DNA of 64,000 nt from Opeltia flavorubescens (lineage: Eukaryota; Ascomycota; Lecanoromycetes; Teloschistales; Teloschistaceae), in contig KE546965.1 in NCBI GenBank assembly GCA_000442125.1, positions 806,001 to 870,000 of the forward strand, given 5' to 3'. Both the position numbers and the translations under genes were made by a program. A model generated the notes under the pieces. That model did not search any database. It was given only the letters and a program-made list of their open reading frames with translations, and was not told the origin of the DNA. Positions 45,301 to 58,728 of this stretch are shown here, in pieces. The stretch's first letter is position 1; every line of letters begins with the position of its first letter.

Positions 45301-48300
45301 CTTCTTCAAGGCATATCCGACTGCTCGAGGCTGGGCCATCAAGAGATCCGTAAATCTCCTACATACAATCTCGATGTTTCTATATCTTTACTCATTCTCG
45401 AGGTATATTCCAAAAAACAACTTTGACTGTATTCAACCCAAGTCTTGAGGATCTAACAGTAGGTGATCAGTTTCACCCGGCTCGATTTTGTGGTGGGCTT
45501 TCAATAGAGGAGGACCTTGATGCCCTTTTCAATCATTCCGGTATATATCTTACTGACAGTCCAACGACCGTACAAGATCCAGTAGTCAATCATCTGTATT
45601 GCATTCGTCGACGAATTGCCCACCAGCTCTCCAAAATAGCAAACAGATTCGAAGTGTTAACCAATATCCTCGCCAATGCCACCCATACGGGATTTCCCAA
45701 TCTGTTCTCTCCATTCACTACTGATCTTGCTGCAGATATGAGGAGAAGCAATTTCAAAATGAGTTTCTATCATTTCCCAATTTGGTCTTCTCAGATTATG
45801 GCAGAAGTGTCCAGCGTCTGTACTAGGATGACAATTAAGACTTGTAGGCTGAGGCTGCTGTAAAGCTCACTAGTCGAGTCGGAGACCTCAGACAATACAG
45901 CTTTATATATAAACCTGTCTATCTTCGCAATCGGTATATCTCGCCCTGGAGCATATGACGAGAAATCAAGCTAACGATCGCTGCATTCGCGATCTTGTTC
46001 GGATAATTATGGTCTTATTTTCTTGGATTATAATGTAATTCTTCTTTCTCATGTACCCACGCTCAAAGCCACTCATATAATTTCAGACTACCTATATCAA
46101 TGCAGGGGCGTCTCCAGGCTATCTATTTTACAAGATGGAGTTCGGGAGAATGATTCTTATTTGGAAATGATATACATGACTTTGATTCGCATAGAGTATT
46201 TCCCTGTATTCTTTCCGACCTGAAATATGTCTCTCTTCTAGGATTTAAATGACCTCCATCTCTTCAAATAGCCAAATGCAACGATGAAACGGGATTCACA
46301 TGAAGTGCGTATCCACGATCGACTGGCCAGTAAGGTTCAAGCCGGCCAAACGTTCAAAATTCTTGATCCAGAGGGATTCCTCGTTTGGGAGGCATAATGA
46401 ATAACACCAAATTGCAATTTAATGTGACCAGTACTCACCAGAGAAAGTTGTGCGCTACATTGGTGGCGCTTTTGGCACGATTTTGAGCTCAGTGGCACTG
46501 TTCTATAACGTCACAACACACCCAAATTCTCTTAGCCCACCATGAGAATCTTTTCCGAAAACCACCTGCTGGCTGGGCTAGGTTATATCTCGGGAGCTGG
46601 TGCACTGCGATGTATGCAATCCTGTGACGCGTGACCGCGAAGAAGCCACTACCATTCAAGGCCTTTCGACTATGCTGTAAGAAACGTTTCATATTAACGA
46701 CCGTCTGGATGTATGTATGTGGTCCGATTGCTCTGGATCTCAAACCACCGATTCTGGCCACCATGACTCATGGTTCTACTTCACCTACGGAGGTCAAGGA
46801 GAGTGGATGATGATGACGTACAGGAGCCCGATAACCTTCCTTTACAGATCAAGAGTTTCAAGAAAAAACTTCAAAGACTTAGGATAGAGCATCGGGACAT
46901 TGAAAAGTGCAATATCCTCTGCAAATCTAAAATGGAACGCATGCCTTGTCGAAATGGCGGCAAAATTTTAACTTTTGGGTATGTTGTATTTGGAAACCTT
47001 CGACATAAACCGTGTCCGCTCTAAAATTCTGAATATTGTTTCTTTCTTCCGATGGAGATGTTACGCCCGTGTGGCTCGGATTGAAAAGAAGCCGTACTCT
47101 ATGGATGAGTTGATCCTCTGAAACGCCATCTTGATGAGATATCCCTAGATCGCGGAATCGTCCGTTCGCTACTCACGACAGAATATCGAACTGCAACGGT
47201 GCTTTCTTATTCGCCATCGAATTTTTCCACATTAGTCCACTTTGATGCATCTAATGTGATATCAATTCGCGTCATGGGAGAACCGTCCCAGATTTCCTTT
47301 CCAGAAGTGGACTTCTGTATTCAAATGAGCGTATATTTTCCGAGCAAAAAGATGAACTAAGGAATTTACTTAGATTCATCTATGAGCCGATTTACTCATC
47401 GAATATTACCCGGACATACGTTGTAGGTCGGGACTATGTGCTAATCTGATCTCGTCAGCACAGCGGCGCGGGCTTTATCCCGTCGGCATTGCCTAATCGC
47501 CAATCAACATTCGCTGGTCACGATTTCGAAAAGCAAATCTCCGTATCTCAAATCCGATGGGACCGAAGACTCCAACACCCGCTCCGCTAATCTCACCACG
47601 CACAATTTTCCTAGTAGAAAGATAGCAAAGATTTTCTCGTCGTTCTGACTTGAAGCCAAGTCAGAAGGAGAATTTCGAGATCAGAATTTCATTGCAAACC
47701 CCTTCTGAGGAAGGTAACTCTGGTCAGCCGCTTACGTGGGAAGGACTTGTCTCTGAGATGAACCGAAGCAGTGACTCGGTTGTTTCATGTCTTCTCTGGC
47801 ACTTCCTTACGCGGAGAATAGTCAGTTATAATTTTCACATCAACATCGGCAATCCATCTCGGAGAGACTCAAATGGGAGGCCTTTTACTATCTTTCTGGC
47901 GCCTGCCGAGAACTTCAGTTTCGAATTCCGGGAAGGAGATATCTAAATGAGATAAGCAACAACCGTGATTTGAGATGTGGAGTCCTACCATGGTTGATAA
48001 TTCCGTTTTCCGGTTTTCTATCTCTTCAACCGTTCCCCAAACGTGACAACGAACAAATCTGGCCGTATAATATTAGTGCCATTATTTATCACTTCCACAC
48101 GAAGCACAACAATAGCTAAACTCCGCTAGTCACATTGTCATATTGGAGAGGTCGAGCACAGCTAACAATCTATAAAGTCTCTGTCCAGCCTTGCAAGAGG
48201 TGGGTGCTTTTTCTAGCTACTTTTAGCTACTGCTCGTAAGATCTACACAGAATTATATTGAGTCCCATGACTTCCTCCTTTGCATAGCTATCGAATAGGG

Positions 48301-51300
48301 TCTTATAGACATGAGAGCTTCCACGGCTACACTAAAAGCATGCATGATTGCGCTCTGACTAAAGTAAAGCTTTCTGGATATATAAAGACTGACGATAGTC
48401 TTCCATGGCCGCTTAGCTGCTTCAAAGAGGGATGTATCGGCAATAGCTGGGAATATTTCTGACCTCCAATCGAATATCCAACGTTGATTTAACACAATAC
48501 TCTTTCATTACCAAGCTTCTATTAAACAGTGACGCTACTTTAATAGAGCGAGAGCTTTCATTCATGTCAGCTCGTGAGTTAAAATCACCTTAATAGGGAC
48601 AATGCAATGGCATATAGCAGTGTTCGAACACAAAATTGATCTGCTGCTATCGTGGAAAACTATTTGATCTTAGTAGTGCTCATCACTTTGTACTCTACCA
48701 TCTTCGACTCTTACCAGGATCCAGATCATCTTAGCTATGATGGATGAACTAAAGGAATCTGTCCTCAAGCTGATCATCTTTCACGACGAGAGAAGCGACT
48801 TGGATCCCTATGCCCAAAATTATTTACAACCAGTGGAAGGCTTACGTAGATACAGCGCAAGATATATACAGAATTGATCATTATCATTATGACTCAGCCT
48901 ATTGATCCTGCGATGTGGTATCTGCTCCTATACTTTCAGTCCGAGCAGATGTGTCTCATATAATCATTGCTATAATTTTCAAAGATATCTCCGGTGAACG
49001 CGAATCAAAGGCCGACCTACTGCAACCTGATCTCTGCACATTTCTCCCTATCCAAAAATGCCTCCCACGTTCCAACTCCACAGCCAGCAGTCTTATCTTG
49101 ATTCAGATTATAAGTTGCTATTCACTGGCGAATCCCAACCAGCAAGCGATTACTTCTTCTTTTGGAATGGAATCACTCAAAGAATAGATCGTCATCGCAT
49201 CGGAGGGAATCTCGATGAAACTATCGATAGATTAGCTTTATCCTTCCACGAATACGCTAATATATGAGATGCAACTAGTATCGAATTAACGCCATACTTA
49301 AATACAATAAAATCTGGCTCTTTTTGACGTGCTTGTGGATCAATGTTTCCGATAGCGATCATTGGCGAATTGATAAAGGGCCCTGTTACAGGTAAGTCCC
49401 TCATAGGCGACGACGATGACGCGGGTGACGAGTTCGAGCAACCTAAACCAATAACGGACTTGCAGGATGAAACCTAGACTTTTCTGTGCGGGTTGATCTG
49501 CACCTCCTTGCTCTAAAATGTTGATAGACGAGGTATGAAGCACGATTTTAGTTTCTCTACACAAAACGACGCTTGGGGTATGTGCTGGTCTGGGCGCACG
49601 GGAATCAGAAAAACAGAACTTTGAAGCATTTATCGTTGACACAATCAATAATTCGTTCGCAGCATTTATTATCAAGAAGTTCTTAGTCAAAGACAGTGAC
49701 GTTGTCTTGGAGCCCAAGTTCCATGATACTGAGAATAGAAGAGGCCGCGCTGCTCTACCCAAACTTGGGAAAAATGCAGTGACCGTGCTGGCGAATAAGC
49801 AGACTTACCGCAGAAAGCAAGGCAAGAATGAGTCAGAATTGCCGATGCGGGGAGTTATTATCCGTGGCCGAGCAGTTGGTGTGTGTCGATAACGGAATGG
49901 CTTGAAGCAGTACCTGTACATCGACACCCTTTGAAGATCCATGGAATTCGTATGACTTAACAGAATTGGCCATCTCTGTTATGGCCGTGAGAAGAAGGAT
50001 TCTAAAGTCAGGACCCCTACTCACCAGAGAGAGTAAGATACATTTTTTTAAGATAGAGTTCTACTACTTCGCGAGCTTGAGTCCCTCTCAATTAAATAGC
50101 GACAGTATTCTTCATACATGATATATTCGGATCCCAGTTTCCTTCCTTAGGAGCAAAAATTCTTAGATAAACTTATCGATCACTGATACACCAATACCAT
50201 TAGCTCCGGTACATCCTTAAAGCCATGTCTTCGGCTAACTATACGATTGTCGCTTCATTCATTCATTCTCTACTGTCCTCTTCGTCATTCTGCGGTTCAC
50301 GGTCATCACCATCTTGATCATGATTCGTAAATCGCGGTAAGTAAATCTTTTTCGAATACGCTCCGGAACTGCTGCCCAGCTTGCGAACTGAGAACACACA
50401 ACCAGAAAAACAATTCTCCGAAGATCCTCGTCTGGAGTACATGTAGATATAAAGGAAGCAGAACCTACTAAATTCTCCAGAAATTATGGCGGCTCGCGAG
50501 ACTCGCGCAAGATGGAAACAAATACCTGCAAGATTAAGACTCCGTGCATCATGTTCCGGACGTCATACATCATCCGACACCCTCCGAAGTAGTGATGGAG
50601 ACGGCTGAGAACAAATTCAACGCCTCCGAGTTATATAGGGAGTTTTGCGGGAAATGCGCTGAGGCACTGGCGTTCCCTTTAAGCGCTTGGCAAGGAAAGT
50701 CAGCGGCTCATTTATAACCATTGAATGCACATCACGAGAGAGACTAGGTTACCTATATGACAAGATTCTATGATTATATTGCGATATCTTTACAGTCATG
50801 AGCGAACACCTTCACTTGCAAGACTGAGTGCTTGCTCTAACAGTATAAGGTTAGTAGCCAAATATCAATAGATATCTACCTCGGTACAAATGAGGCAGAG
50901 TCTGATATCAAAAGAAAAGCCTTGATGTCAGATCTTATTTTGAGAGTAACTTCTTAATTACTCTGGTTAAATTCAAAATTTTCTCTTCCTTTCCTTCCAA
51001 TATACAAGACTGAACGAATATGCGCAAAATATCTCGGATATGACGACATTGAAGACTTGTCGGAGGATTGAGCACTCATGTCATACCCTCGAATCCTATA
51101 ATGAAGAAGACTCCAGCTGGGAAAGATAGAAGATCTAGAAAAGTCCTATGACTATATCATCATTAATGAACAAGACAGTGTGTTCTAATCGACGGAGAAG
51201 ACCTGATGTGCAGATCATACAATCTCATGAATGAAGGTCTGAAGAATCCAGAAGTCTTCAAGATCATCGAGTAATTAGATGTGAATGCTGTAGGTATCCT

Positions 51301-54300
51301 GTGAGAGGCATCAACAAGGAAGGCTGCATGACTTACTAATACAGTCTTCATTCCAAATCAGTTTCTGGTTTCAGAAAGTGCTAAACTCTCGGAATAAGTG
51401 CACCAACCTGGGAGGCTTATGCAATTTTCACCATCATCAACTACCCGAGGTTCCAAGGGGTGATAACACCAAACTGGTTTATCTGCTGATGGTTTGAGAT
51501 AGACTTAGCTATCCTTATCTTATTCAATTTACGTTGAGCTTGCGAAGGTAAGAGATCCCGGACCAGATCTCCACATCTGAAATCGAATCGACAGTATCTT
51601 GTTCCTGAAGATTTCGCTGGAGCCAAAATGCAATCACTTGGGCACCCAGATAAGTGCACTCTATGCGCGGGAGACCATTTCGCAAGATTTTTATACGGAC
51701 TTCGTACCCTAAAAACAAGGCGACTTCCTCGACAAGGATTTTGATGACGGCAAGACTGATAAGTTTGCTCAATTACGATCAAAATCAACTTATTGGCAAA
51801 TAGAATATCACACGAATTGGATGGCGCATTGGGGATTCTCTCGTGCATACTCGCATCCAAGATACAGCTACTATATCAATACAATTACTCCATGACTGCA
51901 TTATACCAGCAGTAAACAGCGAATGGACCGCTGGAAAACTTCCAGGCATATGATATGCTATCAAGATTATTTCATTTCGATACTTAATCAAATCGCAGCA
52001 AAGGTGCAGACAAGCTACCCTTTGCTAATCTACCAAGCGCATAGATCACCTACAACGCGACCATTGCATATTTCAACAGCGCTTGTCGCTGCCGATATAG
52101 CTCAAAGGTTGACTCACTTGAAGATGCTTCTTTCCCTTAAAATCTTATCGGGAGTTATTCGTTTTGTCTTTCGGCTTTAGAACAATTGTGCGCGTTATAG
52201 TCTGCCAGCCTCCGAGTATTGGCCACTCCAAACACCAGATTTCCATCCATTGAAGGGACTCGTATCTCAATTTGCGCAAACATCTTGCCAGTGAGCTAAT
52301 TTGATCATTTGATTAGTGTCCAGCCATCTTCCGCATTGATAACTCATCAAAGATGTTCTATACGAGCTTGGCGCGCATCCATAATACTCCAAGCCTGTGA
52401 TAATTCCGAAATTATTTCCAATCCCCTCCAAATCATAAAAAATGAAGCGTTTCTCCCTGATCGTACAATCAACCAATATTATAGCCGTGATGAAAGTACC
52501 AACTACAGTTTTATAAATAACCTGTACTGATCTTCGATTAAAGCTATAGACATTGTAAAAGGTTATTCACGACAGTCAAAAGCTATCCAAACAAAGACCG
52601 TGTAGCTTTTCCTATCAGTGCAGTGAGATAATTAGCCATTTTGAGCTGCTCAACGAAGCTTGCAAGACTTCGTTATCATTTGAAGTAAATCAAGATGAAC
52701 GAACCAGTCGCGCTGCATGACCAGCTCCGAGATAAAGGGATGGGATACACATCAAGGTTGATTCAAAATCTGAGCGACAGGGGATGGTTCATCAAACTAC
52801 AAACTATGCCCTCCTTTCTTTGCGATCGAAGCGACTGGCGTATCACGTATATCTAAGACTTTAACATTTTTTAAAAGTTGGAGCCAAATTGTGCAGCGTA
52901 CATTGGGAGAAACGTAGTGGATGTCGAGATGATCACTGCAAGATCTCTATACAATCCTTGAGCACCGGGGGCTCTAAAACAATCTGTTGCGCACTTCCAA
53001 GTTTTCCTAATATATTCATAGCTATCAACATCTTTCGATGTTACGGCTCTTCACCGTATAAATTAAACAACCTTTGGATCCAACAGTAACACTATACGCC
53101 ATTGATCCAGAGGATACTGTACGTCCTTTGCCACTAATCGTGCCACTCTACGGTCAACTTACAGAAGACGCTAAAAGGCTGTGTCATCTTACGATCGCCT
53201 CGATAGAGCTTGGGTCGTATATCTCCTGGTCCTTGAGAAATCTGGTCATCGGTTTATGATCTATGTGGGCTCCGATGCCAAATATAAACTAGATTTTGGA
53301 GAATCCTATGGCCATACGTTGGCGAGAATTTCTACCCTACCATGCATGTCAAGAAAGCTTTAGACGACGACCTTCGTCAACGTTCTTGAACCATTTTCAC
53401 TTTATTCTCCTGCGTAATCCAAATCACAAAGTTTGGTCATGGCATATCCTATCTCCAATCTATCCCTATATTCTGATGACCTGGATGTTTGCAGTAACGC
53501 CCAAGAACGACTTAATGACAGCATTAAACATTACAAACATTTGAACATGGAAAATTCGAACTTACAGATAGAGATGAGGCCGGCAGCTACAGACAACTAA
53601 TAGATACAAGCGATCAGAAGTCGAAGAAGTCTTGGGTAGCAACCAAACAAGACGACAAGGGTAAAGGCAAGGAATCAGCAGAGGAAAACGGCAACAACCT
53701 TGTCGAAGAGGAATCTGTGCCTCCAATCCAAGCCTTCGGCCCGATCACGACCTCTATCCGCACTCAGCCCTCAATGTTTCCCTCCCATCTCCTGATTTTC
53801 CTTCCCCTTGCGGAGTATGGTATGCAGGTTCTACCTTCCAAAAAGCCTGTATAAAGTACTCAACAAGCACGCTAGCGGTGACTAAGCCCCTGAGAAACGA
53901 TGGAATAGATATAAGAATCATTATACTGGCAAATGGGGTTTCCGGATGAAGAGCCTGACACTTTGTCAAAATCGATCTAATGGACGAGCAACAAGCGTGT
54001 ATGCCGGGTACGATGGGATCTCGACTGTGTACTTTTCTCAAGCCGTGACAAATCACAGTTGGTCATGGGACGGTATGGAACTCGGGCAGTATCTGCTTAG
54101 GCGGATCTCTCTCGGGCAGATCTGAATGAATCCAATACTAAGATCATTTTGACGGAAGGAGATTATAAGCGATGTAAGAAATAAAAAGGGCGGATTAACA
54201 GATTAGCCGAAATATCCGTCTCTGGAGGCGGATATTGGGAACCCTCACAAGGGATGGGCAGAAGCACGTATTTCTGAAAGGTCTCATAACTTAGTAGAAG

Positions 54301-55659
54301 CCGAGGAGTTCTTCAACGTGGTGAAAATGAAAAAAATAATTGTACGATACCTTTCAACTACTGTCTCAAGTTCAGTATCACTTTGTAGTAGCGTAGTTGC
54401 CGAATATTGTTTCACACGATCCATAGCTTAGCCAAAATCACACAAGGTTTTTCCCTCCCATTGATCATGTAGATATCTACTACATGAATCGTGCAAGCCG
54501 CACAGCGAGAAGATTATACAGGGACAATGTCGAACAAATTGTGCAATGATATAGACGTGTTGCCAAAACCTATGAGAGGATGTCTTTTCCGTTGCACGTA
54601 GACCAGATTTTGGTAATATCAATTGAGTATCTCTCTGTGAATTGCCTCTGGTAAGGCTTTCCGAGTCGATAGAATGCTACAGGTGTCGCAACAAGATTGA
54701 GGAATTTAGGACAACAGCGGGAGGTAATTCTTCTCTTTCCATCGATACTGCAAGACGATAATCTCTACTGAGTCGGACTTGAATGTATAAAATAATTCGG
54801 GGTCTGGACAGTTCAACTTCTTTTCCCTAGGTGAGTAGGTTGATTATGGGCACAATACTCTGCGAATGCCCAGGCCGAGTAATGTGGATACTGTCAAAAT
54901 GGAAGGAGAACGTGGATGCCTCGGGACTATGTTTACAAGTGCTGATATCGCGATTCATTATCATAAGCCAGTAGCACTCACGAACTCAATGAGGAGAACA
55001 TAAAATATGATTTGAGTAAGAGGTTCGATATGACCGGATTGGAAGAATTAAATAGCGGCATTTACTGAAAGAAATTGCTTCAGACCTACCAAAGGTTGCT
55101 ATCAGACCGATCACTCGACTTTTTGAAGCTTCTCGATACAGGCTGGGGTGTCTCGAAATAGTGGAAACCGTTACCAGCATGTCTCTGAAATTTTGTTGCG
55201 AGAGGCCATGAAATGCCAGATGTGCTCCTCTGTGGTACAGAAACCTTTTTGGTGAGAGCGAAAACAACCATCAACACCTCGCAGTTTACCCTCAAGTACA
55301 AATTGAATTTCTTCTGACGACGGGAAGGGCAACTTTGGTCTACTGTATGGTATCCCCTTATCAATCCCTAGTCAGCGCCAAATTTAGAATGAGTAGAGCA
55401 CCGAGTCCATCTTCTTCAAATTACAGAGGATAAGTGCCGGGCCAAACACATGAATCTCGTCGTATCGTTTCTTTCAGGTTTTATGCCAATCGTCTTGAGC
55501 AGGATGACAAATTTCCAGCATCAAACAAGTCTCGTTCCACACATTCTGACCTCTAGTCTAAAACCGAATATTTTGACCGTATTCTCTTCGCATTGTGAAT
55601 GCCTGCCAGCATTAAAATCTATTAAGGCGTTCCGATCGGTCTAGACTGTACTACCGTAC
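39324..55659. other. Gene desert with decayed coding scraps
   Basis: About 16 kb in which I find no intact gene. Frames rarely exceed 100 codons. Several look like fragments of protein genes rather than noise: 41312-41480 and 44195-44345 (related to each other, each with a CxxC pair), 42955-43251 (polar, perhaps coiled coil), 46280-46400, 47650-47946 (NIGNPSRRDSNGRPF), and 53080-53600 (see separate entry). Base composition is mildly AT-rich, not at the level of the right end. None of the fragments could be assigned with confidence to a transposon family. Confidence 0.45.
53080..53620 (+). pseudogene. Possible remnant of a fungal gene with a GIY-YIG-like segment
   Basis: Adjacent frames read VVYLLVLEKSGHRFMIYVGS, then a piece with HVKKALDDD, then SLYSDDLDVCSNAQERLND followed by a lysine-rich helix. 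The first piece resembles the YLLVLE..-IYVGSG strand pair that opens GIY-YIG-like domains in some conserved fungal proteins, and the middle piece resembles the usual VKKALDDG stretch. The pieces lie in different frames without convincing splice sites, so it is read as decayed. Recognition is from memory of family style only. Confidence 0.3.
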
Positions 55660-56404
55660 TCAGCGCGGAGTGGAATCTGAGAAGCAGAAGTTCAAGACAA
55701 AGATGCCGATGACGATCTTTTCCCTTTTCGAGATGTTCCGTATCACCACTTTCTGCTTTAGGAACGTGCGAATAGCATTTACCCATCCGCGCCGCTTTAT
55801 TTCGTCGGGAAGTCGGACCCTCAGAAGAATTAGGACAAAGGCTGTGATGATGAGCGTTGTAACGAATTGACCAAGTATCGACGCGATCTGTCCCTTGCTA
55901 TGGTGGCCTTCGTGTATCAGATACCATGTCTGACGGCCCAGTCCGCCTTTTGCTCGACTAGTACGATCGGTATTGTTTGGCGCGCGATCGGTGTTGAACC
56001 AGCCGGTGAGTGGCAGAACGAGCCATAAAACGACTGGTAGTACAGAGTCGACTAGTAGAAAGAGAATATGGCATGTGTGTGCCAGGATGATGGCGTTTAA
56101 GATTTCGATGCCGATGACGCTGGTTTGGGGAAGGGCCACGCCTGGGCTGCCGAGCCCTTTGGGCTTTCTGGTCGTGAGGGAGTTCCACGTGTTGGAGACC
56201 TTACGTAGTACATAGTTGAAGAGCCTGTGGCATTTTGTTAGTCTTGTGCAGAGCTAGCAGTCTGGGGATATATTACCTGAATGGAAAGTGGTTGAGTCCT
56301 GTAGGAGATACCGCAACGGAATCAGTGGGGATGGTTGGCTGAGGGTATTGACGCCGCTTTTTGGCCTGCTTATGGCCACGAGAGGAGGGTATCGAGGAAG
56401 CCAT
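55660..56404 (-). CDS. Small multi-helix membrane protein, unknown function (tandem copy 1)
   Basis: Two exons on the minus strand, 56404-56277 and 56224-55660, with donor GTAATA, a GACTAAC branch point and acceptor CACAG, give 230 residues. The model is supported by exact phase closure. The first about 60 residues are basic and polar (SSRGHKQAKKRRQYPQPT). Helices follow: IGIEILNAIILAHTCHILFL with a second close by, ILGQFVTTLIITAFVLILLR, and a final IVIGIFVLNFCF. The C-terminal half aligns by eye with the two downstream-numbered neighbours (helix, WVNAIRTFLKQK loop, helix), so I treat it as a shorter member of the same family, lacking their first two helices. No known domain. A shared upstream sequence lies about 147 bases before the ATG. 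Confidence 0.65.
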
Positions 56405-56549
56405 ATCCGCAGAGGAAAGGGGACTGATAATGACACGCGGAGATCAAGTTGTAAGAATGATATGCGTCAAGCCGAGAAATTGACTGCTGGAGCTTCGGTG
56501 ACAGCCGAACAAGGGTTGAATTCGAAAGAAGAATTTCTAGATTGTGGGA

Positions 56550-56581
56550 TGACTAAAAAATGTGATGAGTTCGAATATGTT
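56550..56581. repeat. Shared upstream sequence, copy 1 (of three)
   Basis: GATGACTAAAAAATGTGATG followed by a piece ending TCGAATATGTT. It is similar to 58007-58024 and to 59880-59912, and each lies about 145-185 bases upstream of one tandem membrane-protein gene. Confidence 0.6.
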
Positions 56582-56949
56582 GAAATGAAATTACACAACG
56601 TCATGTTGTACACGCTTCTGACTGCAATTCGGATGACATGGAAATTTCACATGGCCTTCGATTCTGGTAGAACTGGGAGTCTATTTTCTAACCAGGGCAC
56701 GGACTGATACAGACCTGAGTTTTGACCTTCGCTCTGAGTTGCTCCCCATTGTTGATTTGCAGCTACTGAAATCGCTTCTATCTCTGGAAAAACACATAGT
56801 CCACTTCATTGACAGACATCTCCGACAAAAAGCACATTAATCTATCGCAGTACCCACTAATGTCTACATCGACCGACTTTTGAGCAGGAAGCATGATTTG
56901 TAGTCTCGACTTGGTCTCATACTCCTTCCGCACGGCTCGTACATAATAA

Positions 56950-57861
56950 TCAGCCAGAGTGTGATGCATTAACACCCCTCGATAGATCCCAACCAGTAAT
57001 TGCAGAGGAGACAATTAAGGCGATGGCATACAGAGTGACAAAGCTTCTGAGACGGACGTGTTTGATCAAAAGCTCGTGTAGTGGTTCCTGCTCGAGATAT
57101 CGCCGGACTCCTCCCATCCATTTACTGTCTCGTTTTTGTGCCCGATCCAAAAGTACCTTATGTACCAATGTAATGAGTGTGATAGGATTTACCAAGCTTG
57201 AGACCATGAGCACGATGTCTGTGTTCTGGCTGAGGAAGCGGCGCGGGAATCTTAGGCTCTCTGGTTTGAAAGAAAGTGCCACTTGGACCAAATTCATGCA
57301 GTCAATGAATGTGTGTTGGACGGGCGTACAAGCAAGCTTGCTGAATGACCAGAAAGATATCGTCGTATTTGCAACCAACAGCCAGTTGTCTGCGAAGCTC
57401 GTCATGAGAAGGATGCAGGCATCCAATGCGATCCCGATGATGGTGGTATGTGATTTAAGAACACCTTCGTATGTCCGACGAGTTGCTTCGAGGAAGAGGT
57501 TGAGCAAAGCGTGTACTCGCTCGATGAACCGCTTTCCAGCCTTCGCAAACCTCGATCGCCGTGTAGAGCTCGCCAAAACCCAGGCTATAACCCATACTGC
57601 TAGAAAAAGGCAGACATGAAAAATAATGATCCTAGGATCCTTCTTGAGTTCATTCCAAAAAGACAGAATCAACAGGACTTCGATTGCTTGGGCGATAGCA
57701 AAGATTTTTGTGATGAAGGCGCAGACTTCGAGGCAAATCTCGGCCTTTTTCCCGGTACTCATGGGTGTGGCTTCCGTATGGTGCGTTTTGGTGTTCTCGA
57801 GGATGCTGCAAGGGCTCAAAGCGACAGACATGTTTTCTTGTTTTGGTTGAGGAGGGGCCAT
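56950..57861 (-). CDS. Multi-helix membrane protein, unknown function (tandem copy 2)
   Basis: Single exon, 303 residues, minus strand. The frame is open further upstream, but I chose ATG 57861 (MAPPQPKQENMSVALSP), a polar opening, because it puts the shared upstream sequence about 146 bases away as in the other copies; the extra frame before it looks non-coding. About six helices are visible, for example FAIAQAIEVLLILSFW, FHVCLFLAVWVIAWVLAS, TTIIGIALDACILLMTSFAD, IVLMVSSLVNPITLITLVHK and SFVTLYAIALIVSSAI. A conserved pattern is FLEATRRTYEGVLKSHTTII before helix 3, matched in the third copy by LRLEKVPSVYQRLRSQLTVF. No known domain or catalytic motif is recognised. Confidence 0.75.
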   Translation of the reverse strand: MAPPQPKQENMSVALSPCSILENTKTHHTEATPMSTGKKAEICLEVCAFITKIFAIAQAIEVLLILSFWNELKKDPRIIIFHVCLFLAVWVIAWVLASSTRRSRFAKAGKRFIERVHALLNLFLEATRRTYEGVLKSHTTIIGIALDACILLMTSFADNWLLVANTTISFWSFSKLACTPVQHTFIDCMNLVQVALSFKPESLRFPRRFLSQNTDIVLMVSSLVNPITLITLVHKVLLDRAQKRDSKWMGGVRRYLEQEPLHELLIKHVRLRSFVTLYAIALIVSSAITGWDLSRGVNASHSG

Positions 57862-58006
57862 TGTAATGAGCGTGAGTCTTGAGGGTTGATAGCAAGAGTA
57901 CGAACGGTATCCAAAGAGTCGATGTTTCTTACTAGAGCCTTGCTTCAGTGTGAGTGGAAGGAAGAAGAAGGAATTTGAAATGTCACGCGAAGTTGTCGTT
58001 GGTGGG

Positions 58007-58024
58007 GAGACTAAAATTGTGATG
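58007..58024. repeat. Shared upstream sequence, copy 2 (of three)
   Basis: GAGACTAAAATTGTGATG, identical over these 18 bases to 59880-59897. Confidence 0.7.
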
Positions 58025-58728
58025 ACGAGGGGTGAATATTGATAACAGCCTTTATCGTACTTCAACAGTTTTATCCTAAGACTCTCCCATGAGTTCTGCG
58101 GCTGTCGATTGAGCTCTCTTCGAGAAAAGAAGCTGCCTGGCATGTACATTCATTTCCTTTACATCATGTTGTCCGAAAGCATGATCAGGCGAATGATGGA
58201 TAATATGAGAGAGCTTAGGCTAATATCCATGTATATTCATCTATAACACTCACCGATGTCGATATCACGGTACACAATGATAGGCGAGTCGACGAACGAG
58301 CAAAGCAGGAGTGCAATTATGGGAATAGATGATATGGTGTGGACGAAAGGATTGTCATGGTTGAAATGGATTACAGACGTGGAGCGATATACTGATAGGA
58401 AATCATTTCAACCACTTGAAAGATCAGGTCATCATGATTCATTTATTCACGCCAAACATCATCTTTCGTCTTAACCTGTCCCTTGGGTTTTAAACCCCTT
58501 CTGTTCAGCTCGAATCGTGTGGAAGTACAGACAACATTTGCTAATGTACAATTAAACACCAGTAGGAGAATTATTACAGGAAGCCAGAACTAGTAGAGAG
58601 GCTCTCCGGAGACAGACAGCATTGAAACCTCGCAATGATCAATCTTCTACCTTTTCCACATCTCTGAACAACGATTATGACTCTTTGACTCTTGCCTCGT
58701 CCGGTCATCCCACTTGTTCCAACACCTC

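Noticed and set aside
39324-55659. Large mobile element (for example a Starship-type insertion) as the source of the gene desert
   Set aside because: No tyrosine recombinase gene, terminal repeats or cargo gene set could be found.
57023-57619. 198-codon plus-strand frame
   Set aside because: Antisense to the membrane-protein gene at 56950-57861; Arg/Ser/Thr-rich shadow of hydrophobic codons.
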